A stretch of 64,000 nt of DNA from Sporichthya brevicatena. GTDB lineage: Bacteria > Actinomycetota > Actinomycetes > Sporichthyales > Sporichthyaceae. Below the pieces are notes generated by a model. The model was not told where the DNA came from. It did not search any database and worked only from the letters and a program-made list of their open reading frames with translations. The translations under genes were made by a program, and so were the position numbers. The DNA is taken from contig NZ_BAAAHE010000010.1 in assembly GCF_039525035.1 (NCBI RefSeq), positions 52,400-116,399 on the forward strand. Reading direction: 5' to 3'. Positions 40,173-49,629 of this stretch are shown one piece after another (positions within the stretch are counted from its first letter, which is position 1; each line of letters begins with the position of its first letter).

Positions 40173-40307
40173 CTAGTACGGGAGCTTGCGCCCGGACGGA
40201 CTGCGGAGATCGAGCGAGCTCGGGTCGCGGCGCGACTGCTGGGCGCTGGTCCCCTTGCCCTTCTTGGCCAGGGTCTTGCGCTCGATTCGGATCTGGTTCT
40301 GCGCCAT
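40173..40307 (-). CDS. small basic hypothetical protein (44 aa)
   Basis: A 44-residue, strongly basic peptide (14 Lys/Arg) with MAQNQIRIERKTLAKKGKG at the start and LRSPSGRKLPY at the end. The ATG is preceded, nine bases upstream, by GGGAGGGGG, a convincing ribosome-binding site, and it is convergent with nnr (27 bp apart). I do not recognise the family. The composition suggests a nucleic-acid or ribosome-associated peptide, but this is only inference. A palindrome (40331-40349) lies just upstream. Confidence 0.5.
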   Translation of the reverse strand: MAQNQIRIERKTLAKKGKGTSAQQSRRDPSSLDLRSPSGRKLPY

Positions 40308-40330
40308 GGCCGAACCCCCTCCCCAAGGGG

Positions 40331-40349
40331 GCGGACGGTTACCGTCCGC
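40331..40349. repeat. 19-bp palindrome
   Basis: GCGGACGGT and ACCGTCCGC flank a single T: nine perfect base pairs per arm. Spacing is more like a protein-binding site than an RNA hairpin. It lies 24 bp upstream of the small minus-strand CDS. Confidence 0.6.
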
Positions 40350-40439
40350 TCTGTGCACCATGAGACGACATGACCTGGGTCACGGTTGCGCGGCGTTCGG
40401 ATGATTTGGACATCCTTCAAACGGATGAGGGTCTCCCGT

Positions 40440-40472
40440 GACAGAAACGTGATCTGCTTTCGTGTTTCTGTC
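40440..40472. repeat. inverted repeat upstream of alr
   Basis: GACAGAAAC (40440-40448) and GTTTCTGTC (40464-40472), perfect 9-bp arms with a 15-bp AT-richer centre, about 100 bp before alr. Candidate operator. Confidence 0.5.
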
Positions 40473-40573
40473 CGGGGATGCGGTGGAGTGTCCGGTTCGC
40501 CCCCGGCGCATTTGTCCGGTGCGAGCCCCCGCCGCCCAGCGCCCGGCGTGTCGCGGTGCAAGGATGGGGAGCG

Positions 40574-41728
40574 ATGAGCGACTCCAGTCCGCCCCTCGGG
40601 AACGCGCAGGCCCGTGTCGACCTGGCCGCCGTGCGCTCGAACGTCGTCGCGCTGCGTGGTCACGCGGGTGCGGCCGAGGTCATGGCCGTGGTCAAGGCCG
40701 ACGCCTACGGCCACGGCATGGTCCCCGTCGCGCGGGCGGCGATCGCCGGCGGCGCGACCTGGCTCGGGGCGGCCGTGCTGGAGGAGGCCCTCGGGCTGCG
40801 CGCGGCCGGGATCGGCCCCGACGACGCCCGGGTGCTGTGCTGGCTGATCGCGCCGGGGGCGGACCTTGAGCCGGCGGTCGCCGCGGACGTCGACCTGTCC
40901 GCCAACGCTGTGTGGGCCGTCGAGCAGGTCGCCGCGGCCGCGGAGTCCGCCGGCCGGACCGCCCGGCTGCACCTGAAGATCGACAGCGGGCTGGGTCGCG
41001 GCGGCGCCACGGCGGCCGACTGGGACGACCTCGTCGCGGCCGCCCTCAAGGAACAGGCGGCCGGCCGCGTCCAGGTCGTCGGGATCTGGTCGCACCTCGC
41101 GTGCTCCGACGAACCGGGACACCCGAGCATCGCGGCCCAGGTCGAGGCGTTCACCGCCGCGGTCCGCGCGGCCGAGCGCGCCGGCGTCCGGCCGGAGGTG
41201 CGGCACCTCGCGAACTCCGCGGCCGTCGTGAACCTGCCCGAGACCCACTTCGACCTCGTCCGCCCCGGCATCGCGGCCTACGGCTTCTCGCCGATTCCCG
41301 AGCTCGGCGACTCCGCGCACTTCGGCCTGCGGCCGGCGATGACGCTCGCCGCGCGCCTGCTGCTCACCAAGGCCGTCCCGGCCGGGCAGGGCGTCTCCTA
41401 CGGCCACACCTACGTCACCGACCGGCCGACGCGGCTCGGCATCGTGCCGATCGGCTACGCGGACGGCATTCCGCGGACCGCCAGCAGCCGCGGCCCGATG
41501 CTGGTCGGCGGACGGCGCGTGGCGATCGCCGGCCGCGTCTGCATGGACCAGGTCGTGCTCGACCTCGGTGACCTCGACGTCGCCGCCGGCGACGAGGTGC
41601 TCGTGTTCGGCCCCGGCGACCGCGGCGAGCCCACGGTCCAGGAGTGGGCCGACACGATCGGCACGATCACCTACGAGGTCGTCACCGGGATCGGGGCGCG
41701 GATCCCGCGGGTGTACACCGGCGCATGA
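40574..41728 (+). CDS. alr: alanine racemase
   Basis: A 384-residue PLP enzyme supplying D-alanine for peptidoglycan. The PLP lysine is Lys41 in VVKADAYGHG; the second catalytic tyrosine lies in GQGVSYGHTY and the substrate loop in RVCMDQVVLDLG. ATG 40574 follows GGGGAG; the frame is open 96 bases further upstream without conserved residues. The stop overlaps the next gene's ATG (ATGA). Confidence 0.97.
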   Translation: MSDSSPPLGNAQARVDLAAVRSNVVALRGHAGAAEVMAVVKADAYGHGMVPVARAAIAGGATWLGAAVLEEALGLRAAGIGPDDARVLCWLIAPGADLEPAVAADVDLSANAVWAVEQVAAAAESAGRTARLHLKIDSGLGRGGATAADWDDLVAAALKEQAAGRVQVVGIWSHLACSDEPGHPSIAAQVEAFTAAVRAAERAGVRPEVRHLANSAAVVNLPETHFDLVRPGIAAYGFSPIPELGDSAHFGLRPAMTLAARLLLTKAVPAGQGVSYGHTYVTDRPTRLGIVPIGYADGIPRTASSRGPMLVGGRRVAIAGRVCMDQVVLDLGDLDVAAGDEVLVFGPGDRGEPTVQEWADTIGTITYEVVTGIGARIPRVYTGA

Positions 41729-42867
41729 GTTCGACCGAACCGCTCGGCATGACCGACACCGCAGCTGACGCTGGGTCAGGTGCGCTGCGCTGGGCGGTCA
41801 GTGCCGGTCTCATGGCGGGTGGTGCTCTCGCCACGGCCGGGGCCCGCCGCTACGCCCGGGCGCGTGCCGCCGCCCGTCCGGACCCGCTGCGCAACGAACC
41901 CTTCGGGTCGCTGCACACCGACCCGATCGTCGTGACCGCGAACGACGGGGTCGAGCTCGTCGTCGAGGTCGAGGAGCCCGAGGGTGCGCCCGCGGGCGCA
42001 CCGACGGTCGTCTTCCTCCCGGGCTTCTGCCTGCCGATGGACTGCTGGCACTTCCAGCGCCGCGACCTGCGCGACCTGGGCCGCCTGGTCTTCTACGACC
42101 AGCGTGCGCACGGCCGGTCCGGTCGCGGGGCGCCCGAGCACGCCACGATCGAGCAGCTCGCGGACGACCTCCACTCCGTGCTGCAGGCCGTGGCGCCGAA
42201 CGGCCCGGTGGTCCTCGTCGGGCACTCGCTCGGCGGGATGGTCGTCATGGGCTACGCCGACGCGCACCCGAAGCTGTTCGGTGACCGGATCGTCGGGGTC
42301 GCGCTGCTCGCCACCTCGCCGGGCCGGCTCGCGGAGATGACGCTCGGCCTGCCGGCCGCGATCGTGCAGCGGCTCTGGCCCGTCGCCCCCACCGTCGTGA
42401 ATCGCGTCGCCACCAACCCGCTGGCGGTGCGCCGCGGGATGAAGGCCGACCGCGGCATCGGGCTGATGATCACCCGCCGCCTCTCGTTCGGCCGCGCGGA
42501 CGCCCCGACCTCGCTGGTGCGGTTCGCGGGCCGGCTGCTCTCCTCGACGCCGTTGGACGTGTTCGCCGAGTTCTTCGCCGAGTTCGACCGGCACGACAAG
42601 GAGGCCGCGATCCCGGTCTTCTCGACCTGCCCGACGCTGATCGTGGCGGCCGAGCGCGACATGCTCACGCCCGCGGACCACAGCCGCGCGATGGCGCACC
42701 TGCTGCCGGAGGCGGAGCTGCTCGTGCTCCCCGAGTCCGGGCACCTCGTGCAGCTCGAGGACCCGGAGGAGGTCAACGCCGCGCTGCGCCGACTGCTGGA
42801 GCGGGTGCGCCTGACCGCTGCCCCGACGGGCAAGCGGCGCCGGCCTGCGTCAGGATCGTCCTCATGA
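41725..42867 (+). CDS. alpha/beta-fold hydrolase
   Basis: A 380-residue alpha/beta hydrolase. Residues about 20-45 form a hydrophobic stretch (RWAVSAGLMAGGALATAGARRYA) that may anchor it to the membrane. FLPGFCLPMDCWHFQ holds the oxyanion region, VGHSLGG the nucleophile Ser elbow, ERDMLTP the acid and ESGHLVQLEDPEEV the histidine. ATG overlaps alr by 4 bp and its stop overlaps tsaE by 4 bp, placing it firmly in the alr-tsaE-tsaB operon, an arrangement remembered from other actinobacteria. Substrate unknown. Confidence 0.88.
   Translation: MSSTEPLGMTDTAADAGSGALRWAVSAGLMAGGALATAGARRYARARAAARPDPLRNEPFGSLHTDPIVVTANDGVELVVEVEEPEGAPAGAPTVVFLPGFCLPMDCWHFQRRDLRDLGRLVFYDQRAHGRSGRGAPEHATIEQLADDLHSVLQAVAPNGPVVLVGHSLGGMVVMGYADAHPKLFGDRIVGVALLATSPGRLAEMTLGLPAAIVQRLWPVAPTVVNRVATNPLAVRRGMKADRGIGLMITRRLSFGRADAPTSLVRFAGRLLSSTPLDVFAEFFAEFDRHDKEAAIPVFSTCPTLIVAAERDMLTPADHSRAMAHLLPEAELLVLPESGHLVQLEDPEEVNAALRRLLERVRLTAAPTGKRRRPASGSSS
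42851..42856 (+). promoter_or_regulatory. possible internal leaderless -10 for tsaE
   Basis: CAGGAT ends seven bases before the tsaE ATG, within the end of the hydrolase gene. It may be coincidental because the ATG already overlaps the upstream stop. Confidence 0.25.
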
Positions 42868-43388
42868 CCTCGCCCCTCGTGCTCGAGATCCCGACCGCGG
42901 CCGACATGCAGGCCTTCGGGGCCCGGCTGGCGACGGTGCTGCGGGCCGGGGACCTGCTGGTACTCACCGGCGACCTCGGCGCGGGCAAGACGACGCTGAC
43001 GCAGGGGCTCGGGGCCGCCCTCGGCGTCCGTGGCCGCGTGGCGTCGCCGACGTTCGTGATCTCCCGGGTGCACCCCGCCGACGGGGACGGCCCGGCGCTC
43101 GTCCACGTCGACACCTACCGGATGGCTGACGCCCTCGAGGTCGCCGACCTCGACCTCGAGTACTCACTGGCGGACTCGGTCACCGTCGTCGAGTGGGGCG
43201 CAGGGCTGGTCGAGGAGCTCTCGGCCGACCGGCTGGAGATCGTGCTCACGCGACAGGCCGAGCCGCCGCCCGGCGCCGACCCCGACGACCCGAGCGCCGC
43301 GATCCGCACGGTGACGGTCACGGCAGTGGGCGACCGGTGGGCCGGGACCGACCTCGCGGCGGCGCTGTGTGTGCCGTCCGGGGCCTGA
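42864..43388 (+). CDS. tsaE: tRNA t6A biosynthesis ATPase TsaE
   Basis: A 174-residue P-loop ATPase required with TsaB and TsaD to form threonylcarbamoyl-A37 in ANN-decoding tRNAs. Walker A GDLGAGKTTLTQ, SPTFVISRVH, HVDTYRMAD and VVEWGAGL are the family motifs. The C-terminal ~40 residues (PPPGADPDDPSAAIRTV) extend beyond the core. Overlaps the hydrolase by 4 bp; tsaB follows after 15 bp. Confidence 0.96.
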   Translation: MTSPLVLEIPTAADMQAFGARLATVLRAGDLLVLTGDLGAGKTTLTQGLGAALGVRGRVASPTFVISRVHPADGDGPALVHVDTYRMADALEVADLDLEYSLADSVTVVEWGAGLVEELSADRLEIVLTRQAEPPPGADPDDPSAAIRTVTVTAVGDRWAGTDLAAALCVPSGA

Positions 43389-43390
43389 CC

Positions 43391-43396
43391 TACGCT
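43391..43396 (+). promoter_or_regulatory. putative leaderless -10 for tsaB
   Basis: TACGCT seven bases before GTG 43404; no ribosome-binding site lies between. Same arrangement as glmS and glpD. Confidence 0.4.
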
Positions 43397-43403
43397 TGCG
43401 CGC

Positions 43404-44048
43404 GTGCTGCTGCTGGCTCTGGACACCTCGACCCCCGCGGTCTCGGTCGCGCTCTGGCGCAACGGCGAGACCCTCGCGGCGGAGTCCGTCGTCGACGCCC
43501 GGCGGCACAACGAGCTGCTCGCCGTCCACGTCGAGACCGTTCTGGCCCGGGCGGGTGTGACGCCCCGTCAGCTCGACGGTGTCGCCGCGGGCGTCGGCCC
43601 GGGCCCGTACACGGGCCTGCGCGTCGGGCTGATGACGGCCCGCGCCCTGTCGCACGCGCTCGGCGTCCCGGCGCACGGGATCTGCTCGCTCGACGTCCTC
43701 GCCCGCGCGGCCGCCCGCACCGTCGACGGTGAGTTCGTCGTCGCGACGGACGCCCGGCGCAAGGAGGTCTACTGGGCCACCTACGCCGACGGGCAGCGGA
43801 TCTCCGGCCCGGCGGTCGACAAGCCGGGCGAGGTGCCCTACTCCGGCCCGGTCGTCGGTGAGGGCGGCGTGCTGTACCCGGCGGCGTTCCCCGGCGCGCG
43901 GCCCCCGCTGTACCCCGACCCGGCCGACCTGGCCGAGATCGTCGCCGAGTACGTCGCCGCCGGCCGGGAGACGCTCCCGCTGGAACCGCTGTACCTGCGC
44001 AAGCCGGACGCCGTCGAGCCCGGGGCCCGCAAGCGCGTCGGGGGCTGA
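43404..44048 (+). CDS. tsaB: tRNA t6A biosynthesis protein TsaB
   Basis: A 214-residue ASKHA-fold partner of TsaD/TsaE. LLALDTSTPAVSVALW opens the fold, and GVAAGVGPGPYTGLRVGLMTARAL is the diagnostic block. GTG 43404 gives the conserved start. The rimI gene follows after 5 bp, as is usual; tsaD is not in the operon within this window, so it must lie elsewhere. Confidence 0.96.
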   Translation: MLLLALDTSTPAVSVALWRNGETLAAESVVDARRHNELLAVHVETVLARAGVTPRQLDGVAAGVGPGPYTGLRVGLMTARALSHALGVPAHGICSLDVLARAAARTVDGEFVVATDARRKEVYWATYADGQRISGPAVDKPGEVPYSGPVVGEGGVLYPAAFPGARPPLYPDPADLAEIVAEYVAAGRETLPLEPLYLRKPDAVEPGARKRVGG

Positions 44049-44053
44049 CCACC

Positions 44054-44515
44054 GTGGCGGACCTGCGCCCGATCCGCTGGTGGGACGTGGAGACGCTCAC
44101 GGCGATCGAGGCCGACCTGTTCGGCGTGGACGCGTGGTCGGCGGAGACCTTCTGGGGCGAGCTCGCCGGGATCCCCGAGACCCGCTGGTACCGCGCCGCG
44201 GTGGAGGGGGAGGAGATCGTCGGCTACGTGGGGCTGGCGGCGATCGACGGCACCGGTGACGTCCAGACCGTTGCGGTGCGCCGGGACCGCCAGGGAGCCG
44301 GGTTGGGCGCTGTCCTGCTCGACGCTCTGCTGACGGAGGCTCAGAACCGCGGATGTTCCGAGGTCCTGCTCGAGGTGCGGGCCGACAACCCGGCCGCGAT
44401 CCGGCTCTACGAGAAGCGTGCGTTCGAGCGCATCGCCGAGCGGCCGCGTTACTACGCCGACGGTGTCGGGGCGCTGATCATGCGGCGGGCGCTGGATCCG
44501 GCGGCGGCGGGCTGA
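44054..44515 (+). CDS. rimI: ribosomal-protein-alanine N-acetyltransferase RimI-like
   Basis: A 153-residue GNAT-fold acetyltransferase. The acetyl-CoA loop [24 protein letters not shown] and the NPAAIRLYEKRAFERI segment are typical of RimI, which acetylates S18 in E. coli; other protein targets are possible in actinobacteria. GTG start 5 bp after tsaB. Its 3' end overlaps the convergent methyltransferase gene by 38 bp. Confidence 0.9.
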   Translation: MADLRPIRWWDVETLTAIEADLFGVDAWSAETFWGELAGIPETRWYRAAVEGEEIVGYVGLAAIDGTGDVQTVAVRRDRQGAGLGAVLLDALLTEAQNRGCSEVLLEVRADNPAAIRLYEKRAFERIAERPRYYADGVGALIMRRALDPAAAG

Positions 44516-45731
44516 CCGGCCGCACCAGCAGCGCGATCCGGCCCTTGCCGTGTCGGGTCACCACCACGGTCGCCGCGGCCGAACCGCGCGATCCCTTCAG
44601 CAGGTCGCGGCGCAGCTGTTCGGGCAGGACGTCCACCCCGCGCTTCTTCACGACCACGACACCCACCCCGCGCTCGCGCAGAACCGCCCGCAGCCGCGGC
44701 ACCGAGAACGGCAGGACGTCGGTGACCTCGTACGCCGTCGCGAACGGCGTGGGGACGAGAGCGTCCGCGGTGACGTAGGCGATCGTCGGATCCAGCAGCC
44801 GGCCGTCGACGGCGGCAGCGACGGCGCCGACCAGGTGGGCGCGGATCACCGCGCCGTCGGGTTCGTAGAGGAACCGGCCGGGGTCGCCGACCGGGGGCGG
44901 CTCGTCGGCGGAGTCGGGGCCGACCGCGCTCAGGGTGTGCCCGCCGGGCAGAAGCGTGGCGCGCCGCCGGGCGCCGTCGGCCGGACCGGCCACGAGCCCG
45001 GGGGAGTACAGCGCGGCCTCCTTCACCTCGCCGCGCAGGGACACCCACTCGATCGCGACCTCCGGCTCCGGCAGGTCGTGCGGGATGCCCGGGGCCACCT
45101 TCGCTACGGTCGCCGGCCGGCGCAGCAGCTCCCGCACGAACGACCACGGCGGCGCGTAGGCGTCCGGGTCGAACACCCGGCCCCGCGCCGCCCGCCGGGC
45201 CGGGTCCACGAACACCGCCGCGTCCCCGAGGTCGACCTCCCGGACGTCCCCCACCACGACCCCGGCACTGGAGATGTCATCTCCAGTGGGGGAGTCGAGG
45301 GTGAGGTTGGCCGCCGCCACCGCGGCGGTGAGGGGGTCGGCGTCGACGGCGGTGACGACCAGGCCCGCGGCGCGCAGGGCGAGCGAGTCCGTCCCGATCC
45401 CGCAGCACAGGTCGAACACCGTCGCCCCGGGGCCGAGCGCCGCGGCGACGCGGGCCGCCCGGTGCGCGGCGACGACCGGGTGGGTGGCCTGCTCCAGTCC
45501 GGCGGGGGTGAACCACATCCGCGCCGCGGCGGGCCCGAACTTGGCGACGGCACGCTCCCGCAGTCGGGCCTGGGTCAGGGCCGCCGCGACGAACTCGGCC
45601 GGGTGGTCGCGCCGCAGCCGCGTCCCGAGGCGCAGCGCGGCGGCGTCGTCAAGTGGGCCCGCGGCCGCGAGTTCGGCCAGCACGGCGGCTCCGGCCGGGG
45701 TTCGCAGGGCGCCGAACGCGGCGAGATCCAC
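44478..45731 (-). CDS. class I SAM-dependent methyltransferase, THUMP-like domain
   Basis: A 417-residue protein. The middle carries a Rossmann methyltransferase domain: VFDLCCGIGTDSLALRAAG (motif I), VDADPLT (motif II), VVVGDVREVDLGDAAVFVDPARR (motif IV region). The C-terminus (PFSVPRLRAVLRERGVGVVVVKKRGVDVLPEQLRRDL) matches the THUMP-like domain of this actinobacterial family, suggesting RNA as substrate; the modified position is unknown. GTG 45731 is chosen because AGGAGG lies seven bases upstream; an in-frame ATG at 45773 would add 14 residues. Divergent from groES, converging with rimI. Confidence 0.85.
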   Translation of the reverse strand: MDLAAFGALRTPAGAAVLAELAAAGPLDDAAALRLGTRLRRDHPAEFVAAALTQARLRERAVAKFGPAAARMWFTPAGLEQATHPVVAAHRAARVAAALGPGATVFDLCCGIGTDSLALRAAGLVVTAVDADPLTAAVAAANLTLDSPTGDDISSAGVVVGDVREVDLGDAAVFVDPARRAARGRVFDPDAYAPPWSFVRELLRRPATVAKVAPGIPHDLPEPEVAIEWVSLRGEVKEAALYSPGLVAGPADGARRRATLLPGGHTLSAVGPDSADEPPPVGDPGRFLYEPDGAVIRAHLVGAVAAAVDGRLLDPTIAYVTADALVPTPFATAYEVTDVLPFSVPRLRAVLRERGVGVVVVKKRGVDVLPEQLRRDLLKGSRGSAAATVVVTRHGKGRIALLVRPVSPPPPDPAPAA

Positions 45732-45766
45732 GGCGACGCCTCCTGCTGAATTTCTTGGCCCTGGCA

Positions 45767-45793
45767 TTGGCACTCAAGTTGACTGAGTGCTAA
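45767..45793. promoter_or_regulatory. CIRCE operator (HrcA binding site)
   Basis: TTGGCACTC (45767-45775), a 9-bp spacer, then GAGTGCTAA (45785-45793): one mismatch from the consensus inverted repeat. It covers the -35 of the groES promoter, so HrcA should block polymerase at normal temperature. Confidence 0.95.
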
Positions 45794-45807
45794 CGCTTGC
45801 ATAGGGT
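45779..45807 (+). promoter_or_regulatory. groES-groEL promoter
   Basis: TTGACT (45779-45784), exactly 17 bp, TAGGGT (45802-45807). The -35 sits in the CIRCE spacer. Transcription should begin near 45814, about 137 nt before groES. Confidence 0.8.
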
Positions 45808-45811
45808 CGGC

Positions 45812-45840
45812 GTTGGCACTCTCCCCTGGAGTCTGCCAAC
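45812..45840. repeat. second CIRCE-like inverted repeat
   Basis: GTTGGCA (45812-45818) and TGCCAAC (45834-45840), with CTC/GAG also symmetric inside. It begins at the predicted transcription start. Left half repeats the CIRCE left arm TTGGCACTC. Could be a degenerate second HrcA site or a 5' hairpin. Confidence 0.55.
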
Positions 45841-45950
45841 ACATTCGCACCCCGGCCTGACCCCCGCGACGGCAGTCCGGAACGCGTCCACTGGACACCC
45901 ATTCGCATTCAGGTGACCCCACGTTCGTAAGAAGGGGAAGGTCAGCAGGA

Positions 45951-46244
45951 ATGACCACCAAGATCACTCCGCTCGAGGACCGCGTCGTCGTCAAGCCGCT
46001 CGAGGCTGAGACCACGACCGCTTCGGGCCTCGTCATCCCGGACACCGCCAAGGAGAAGCCCCAGGAGGGCGAGGTCATCGCGGTCGGCCCGGGTCGTTTC
46101 GAGGAGGGCCAGCGCCTTCCGCTCGACGTCGCGGTCGGCGACGTCGTGCTCTACAGCAAGTACGGCGGCACCGAGGTCAAGTACGGCGGCGAGGAGTACC
46201 TGATCCTCTCCGCGCGCGACCTGCTCGCGAAGATCAGCAAGTAG
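45951..46244 (+). CDS. groES: co-chaperonin GroES
   Basis: A 97-residue Hsp10 cap of the chaperonin. [36 protein letters not shown] covers the mobile loop; [28 protein letters not shown] is the roof and C-terminal strand. Preceded by AAGGGGAAGG. CIRCE-controlled; groEL follows 132 bp later. Confidence 0.98.
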   Translation: MTTKITPLEDRVVVKPLEAETTTASGLVIPDTAKEKPQEGEVIAVGPGRFEEGQRLPLDVAVGDVVLYSKYGGTEVKYGGEEYLILSARDLLAKISK

Positions 46245-46355
46245 TCGCAGCAATCCAGTTCGCTGAACTCCGTCCGCCCCGGTCGGCCCACCGTGCTCCG
46301 TTCGAAGCGCCGGGCCCCGGGGCGGTCGCGTCCGGCGGGCTGACATCAGACGTAG

Positions 46356-47990
<1,635 letters not shown>

Positions 47991-48071
47991 TTCATTGGCG
48001 CGCTCCGCGCGCGTCGCGCTCGGGGCGCGGGGCCGCCGCCGTTGCGGTCGCCAGCTCCTCCGGTCGCGAGG

Positions 48072-48099
48072 CACTGGCCGGGCTGACGCCCGGTCAGTG
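48072..48099 (+). terminator. terminator hairpin after groEL (1)
   Basis: CACTGGCCGGGC (48072-48083) pairs with GCCCGGTCAGTG (48088-48099) with one G-T wobble and a TGAC loop. Confidence 0.65.
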
Positions 48100-48174
48100 G
48101 CTCGCTCCTCCGGCGCCGGCGACCTTCACGCGGCGGGCCCGCGGCCCTCGCAGCGTTCCCGGCCCGCAGCAGAT

Positions 48175-48201
48175 GACCCGGTCCCCGGAGGGGGCCGGGT
48201 C
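48175..48201 (+). terminator. terminator hairpin after groEL (2)
   Basis: GACCCGGTCCCC pairs with GGGGGCCGGGTC (12 bp with one T-G wobble) around GGA; followed by GTTGCGTT. Confidence 0.7.
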
Positions 48202-48366
48202 GTTGCGTTAAGTCCGGACTCTCCCGATTCGGTCTGCGCGTTTGTCCGGATTCGCCCGGAGTTGTCCGGATCCCCGGTAGCCGAGTGCGAAACACCCCTT
48301 AACCGGAATGGCGCAATAACCCGTGTCCCCCTGGAACCGGGCGATACGTTCCGCCCAGGAGGTGCC

Positions 48367-48978
48367 ATGTCGACTGTCCTGGTGTGTGACGGTTCCCCGC
48401 TGATCCGCGAGCAGCTGCGGCGCGCGGTGAACGGGGTGCAGGGTGTGGAGAAGGTGGTCATGGCGGCCACCGAGGACGAGGCGATCGAGCACGTCCGGGC
48501 GCAGCCGCCGGACCTCGTCCTGGTGGACGCGGCGCTGACGCAGCGCGGGGGAGCGGGCGCGGTGCGCCGGATCCGCGCGGCCGACCCGTCCGCCCGCGTG
48601 CTGCTGCTGACGCGTCCCGAGGACCCGGACGCGGCGGTCGTCGCGGCCGTCGCCGCGGGGGCTCGCGGCTACCTGCGGAAGGACGCCTCGCGGGCCGAGG
48701 TGCGGGTCGCCGTCGGCCAGGCGCTGACCGAGCCGCACAGCAACGGGGCCGGAACCGACGGTGACGGTGATCACAGTCCGCCACCGGCGCTGACCGAGCG
48801 TGAGCTCGAGGTCCTCGCCGGGATGTGCGAGGGGCAGTCGAACGCGGAGATCGGCCGCGGACTTTATCTGTCCGAGGACACCGTGAAGACGCACGCCAGA
48901 CGGCTTTTCCGCAAGCTCGGGGCCGCGGATCGGGCCCACGCTGTGGCCATCGCGCTGCGCCGAGGGCTCGTGAGGTAG
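48367..48978 (+). CDS. bldM: BldM-like orphan response regulator
   Basis: A 203-residue NarL/LuxR-type regulator. In Streptomyces BldM, alone or with WhiI, controls aerial growth and sporulation genes. Receiver domain 1-120: MSTVLVCDGSPL, Asp54, Thr82 and Lys105. The acidic pair that normally holds Mg is D8-G9, so phosphorylation is doubtful, consistent with BldM being an atypical regulator. DNA-binding domain about 141-203: LTERELEVLAGMCEGQSNAEIG and LSEDTVKTHARRLFRKLGAADRAHAVAI, which closely resembles remembered BldM. AGGAGGT precedes the ATG. No sensor kinase adjoins it. Confidence 0.9.
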   Translation: MSTVLVCDGSPLIREQLRRAVNGVQGVEKVVMAATEDEAIEHVRAQPPDLVLVDAALTQRGGAGAVRRIRAADPSARVLLLTRPEDPDAAVVAAVAAGARGYLRKDASRAEVRVAVGQALTEPHSNGAGTDGDGDHSPPPALTERELEVLAGMCEGQSNAEIGRGLYLSEDTVKTHARRLFRKLGAADRAHAVAIALRRGLVR

Positions 48979-48990
48979 CAAAATGGTCAC

Positions 48991-49629
48991 ATGGCGGTCG
49001 CCGGCGTAACGCCGTCCGATCCGGATCCGATGGGAAGTCGGACGGATCGGATCGATCTGCGCGACCTGGCAGCGGCCGCCATTGCGGGAGACCGCGGCGC
49101 CATGGACGCGCTGCTCGCGACGATCCGCCCGATGGTGCTCCGGTACTGCAGGGGACGACTCGGTCGCCTGCCCGGCGCCGAGTACGCCGCGGACGACGCG
49201 GCACAGGAGGCTTGCATCGCCGTGCTGACCGCACTGCCGCGCTACCGGGACGAGGGCCGCCCGTTCGAGGCCTTCGTGTTCGGCATTGCGGCACGCAAGG
49301 TCGCCGACGTCCAGCGGGCCGCCATGCGTGCCGCCACCCCCACCGCCGACGTCCCCGAGCGCACGGACACCGCGCTCGGGCCCGAGGAGGCAGCGCTGGC
49401 GGCCGCCGACGCCGCCCACGCCCGCGACCTGCTCTCGCGCCTGCCCGAGAACCTCCAGGAACTGCTCGTGCTGCGCGTCGCGGTCGGGCTCTCCGCCGAG
49501 GAGACCGGCCGTGCGCTGGGAATGACGCCCGGTGCCGTCCGGGTCGCCCAGCACCGCGCGCTCAACCGACTGCGCACCCTGGCGGCCGACGAGGCCGCCA
49601 AGGGGTCCGCCGAGGAGGCCACGGCCTGA
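48991..49629 (+). CDS. sigD: ECF-type sigma factor (SigD/ShbA-like)
   Basis: A 212-residue sigma-70-family factor with only regions 2 and 4. Region 2: [42 protein letters not shown]; region 4: [49 protein letters not shown]. Location beside bldM, a membrane anti-sigma gene and guaB matches SigD of mycobacteria and ShbA of Streptomyces (which transcribes hrdB). ATG 48991 is 12 bp after bldM and lies six bases after CAAAAT, possibly leaderless; ATG 49030 is an alternative. The stop overlaps the anti-sigma gene (TGATG). Confidence 0.85.
   Translation: MAVAGVTPSDPDPMGSRTDRIDLRDLAAAAIAGDRGAMDALLATIRPMVLRYCRGRLGRLPGAEYAADDAAQEACIAVLTALPRYRDEGRPFEAFVFGIAARKVADVQRAAMRAATPTADVPERTDTALGPEEAALAAADAAHARDLLSRLPENLQELLVLRVAVGLSAEETGRALGMTPGAVRVAQHRALNRLRTLAADEAAKGSAEEATA

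Larger units (their letters stand above)
40308..40573. other. intergenic region with two dyads
   Basis: 266 bp between the small minus-strand gene and alr. It is less GC-rich than its surroundings and holds two symmetric elements (40331-40349 and 40440-40472). No clear -35/-10 pair for alr was found, and no coding sequence beyond short frames. Confidence 0.5.
47991..48366 (+). other. groEL-bldM intergenic region
   Basis: 376 bp without a gene. It contains two hairpins (48072-48099, 48175-48201), then an AT-richer part with three TCCGGA repeats (near 48211, 48245 and 48265). A CTTAAC at 48299 and CGTGTC about 17 bp downstream vaguely resemble a BldN-type promoter (CGTAAC/CGTTGA); weak. No WhiB-family gene, found here in some relatives, is present. 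Confidence 0.5.
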
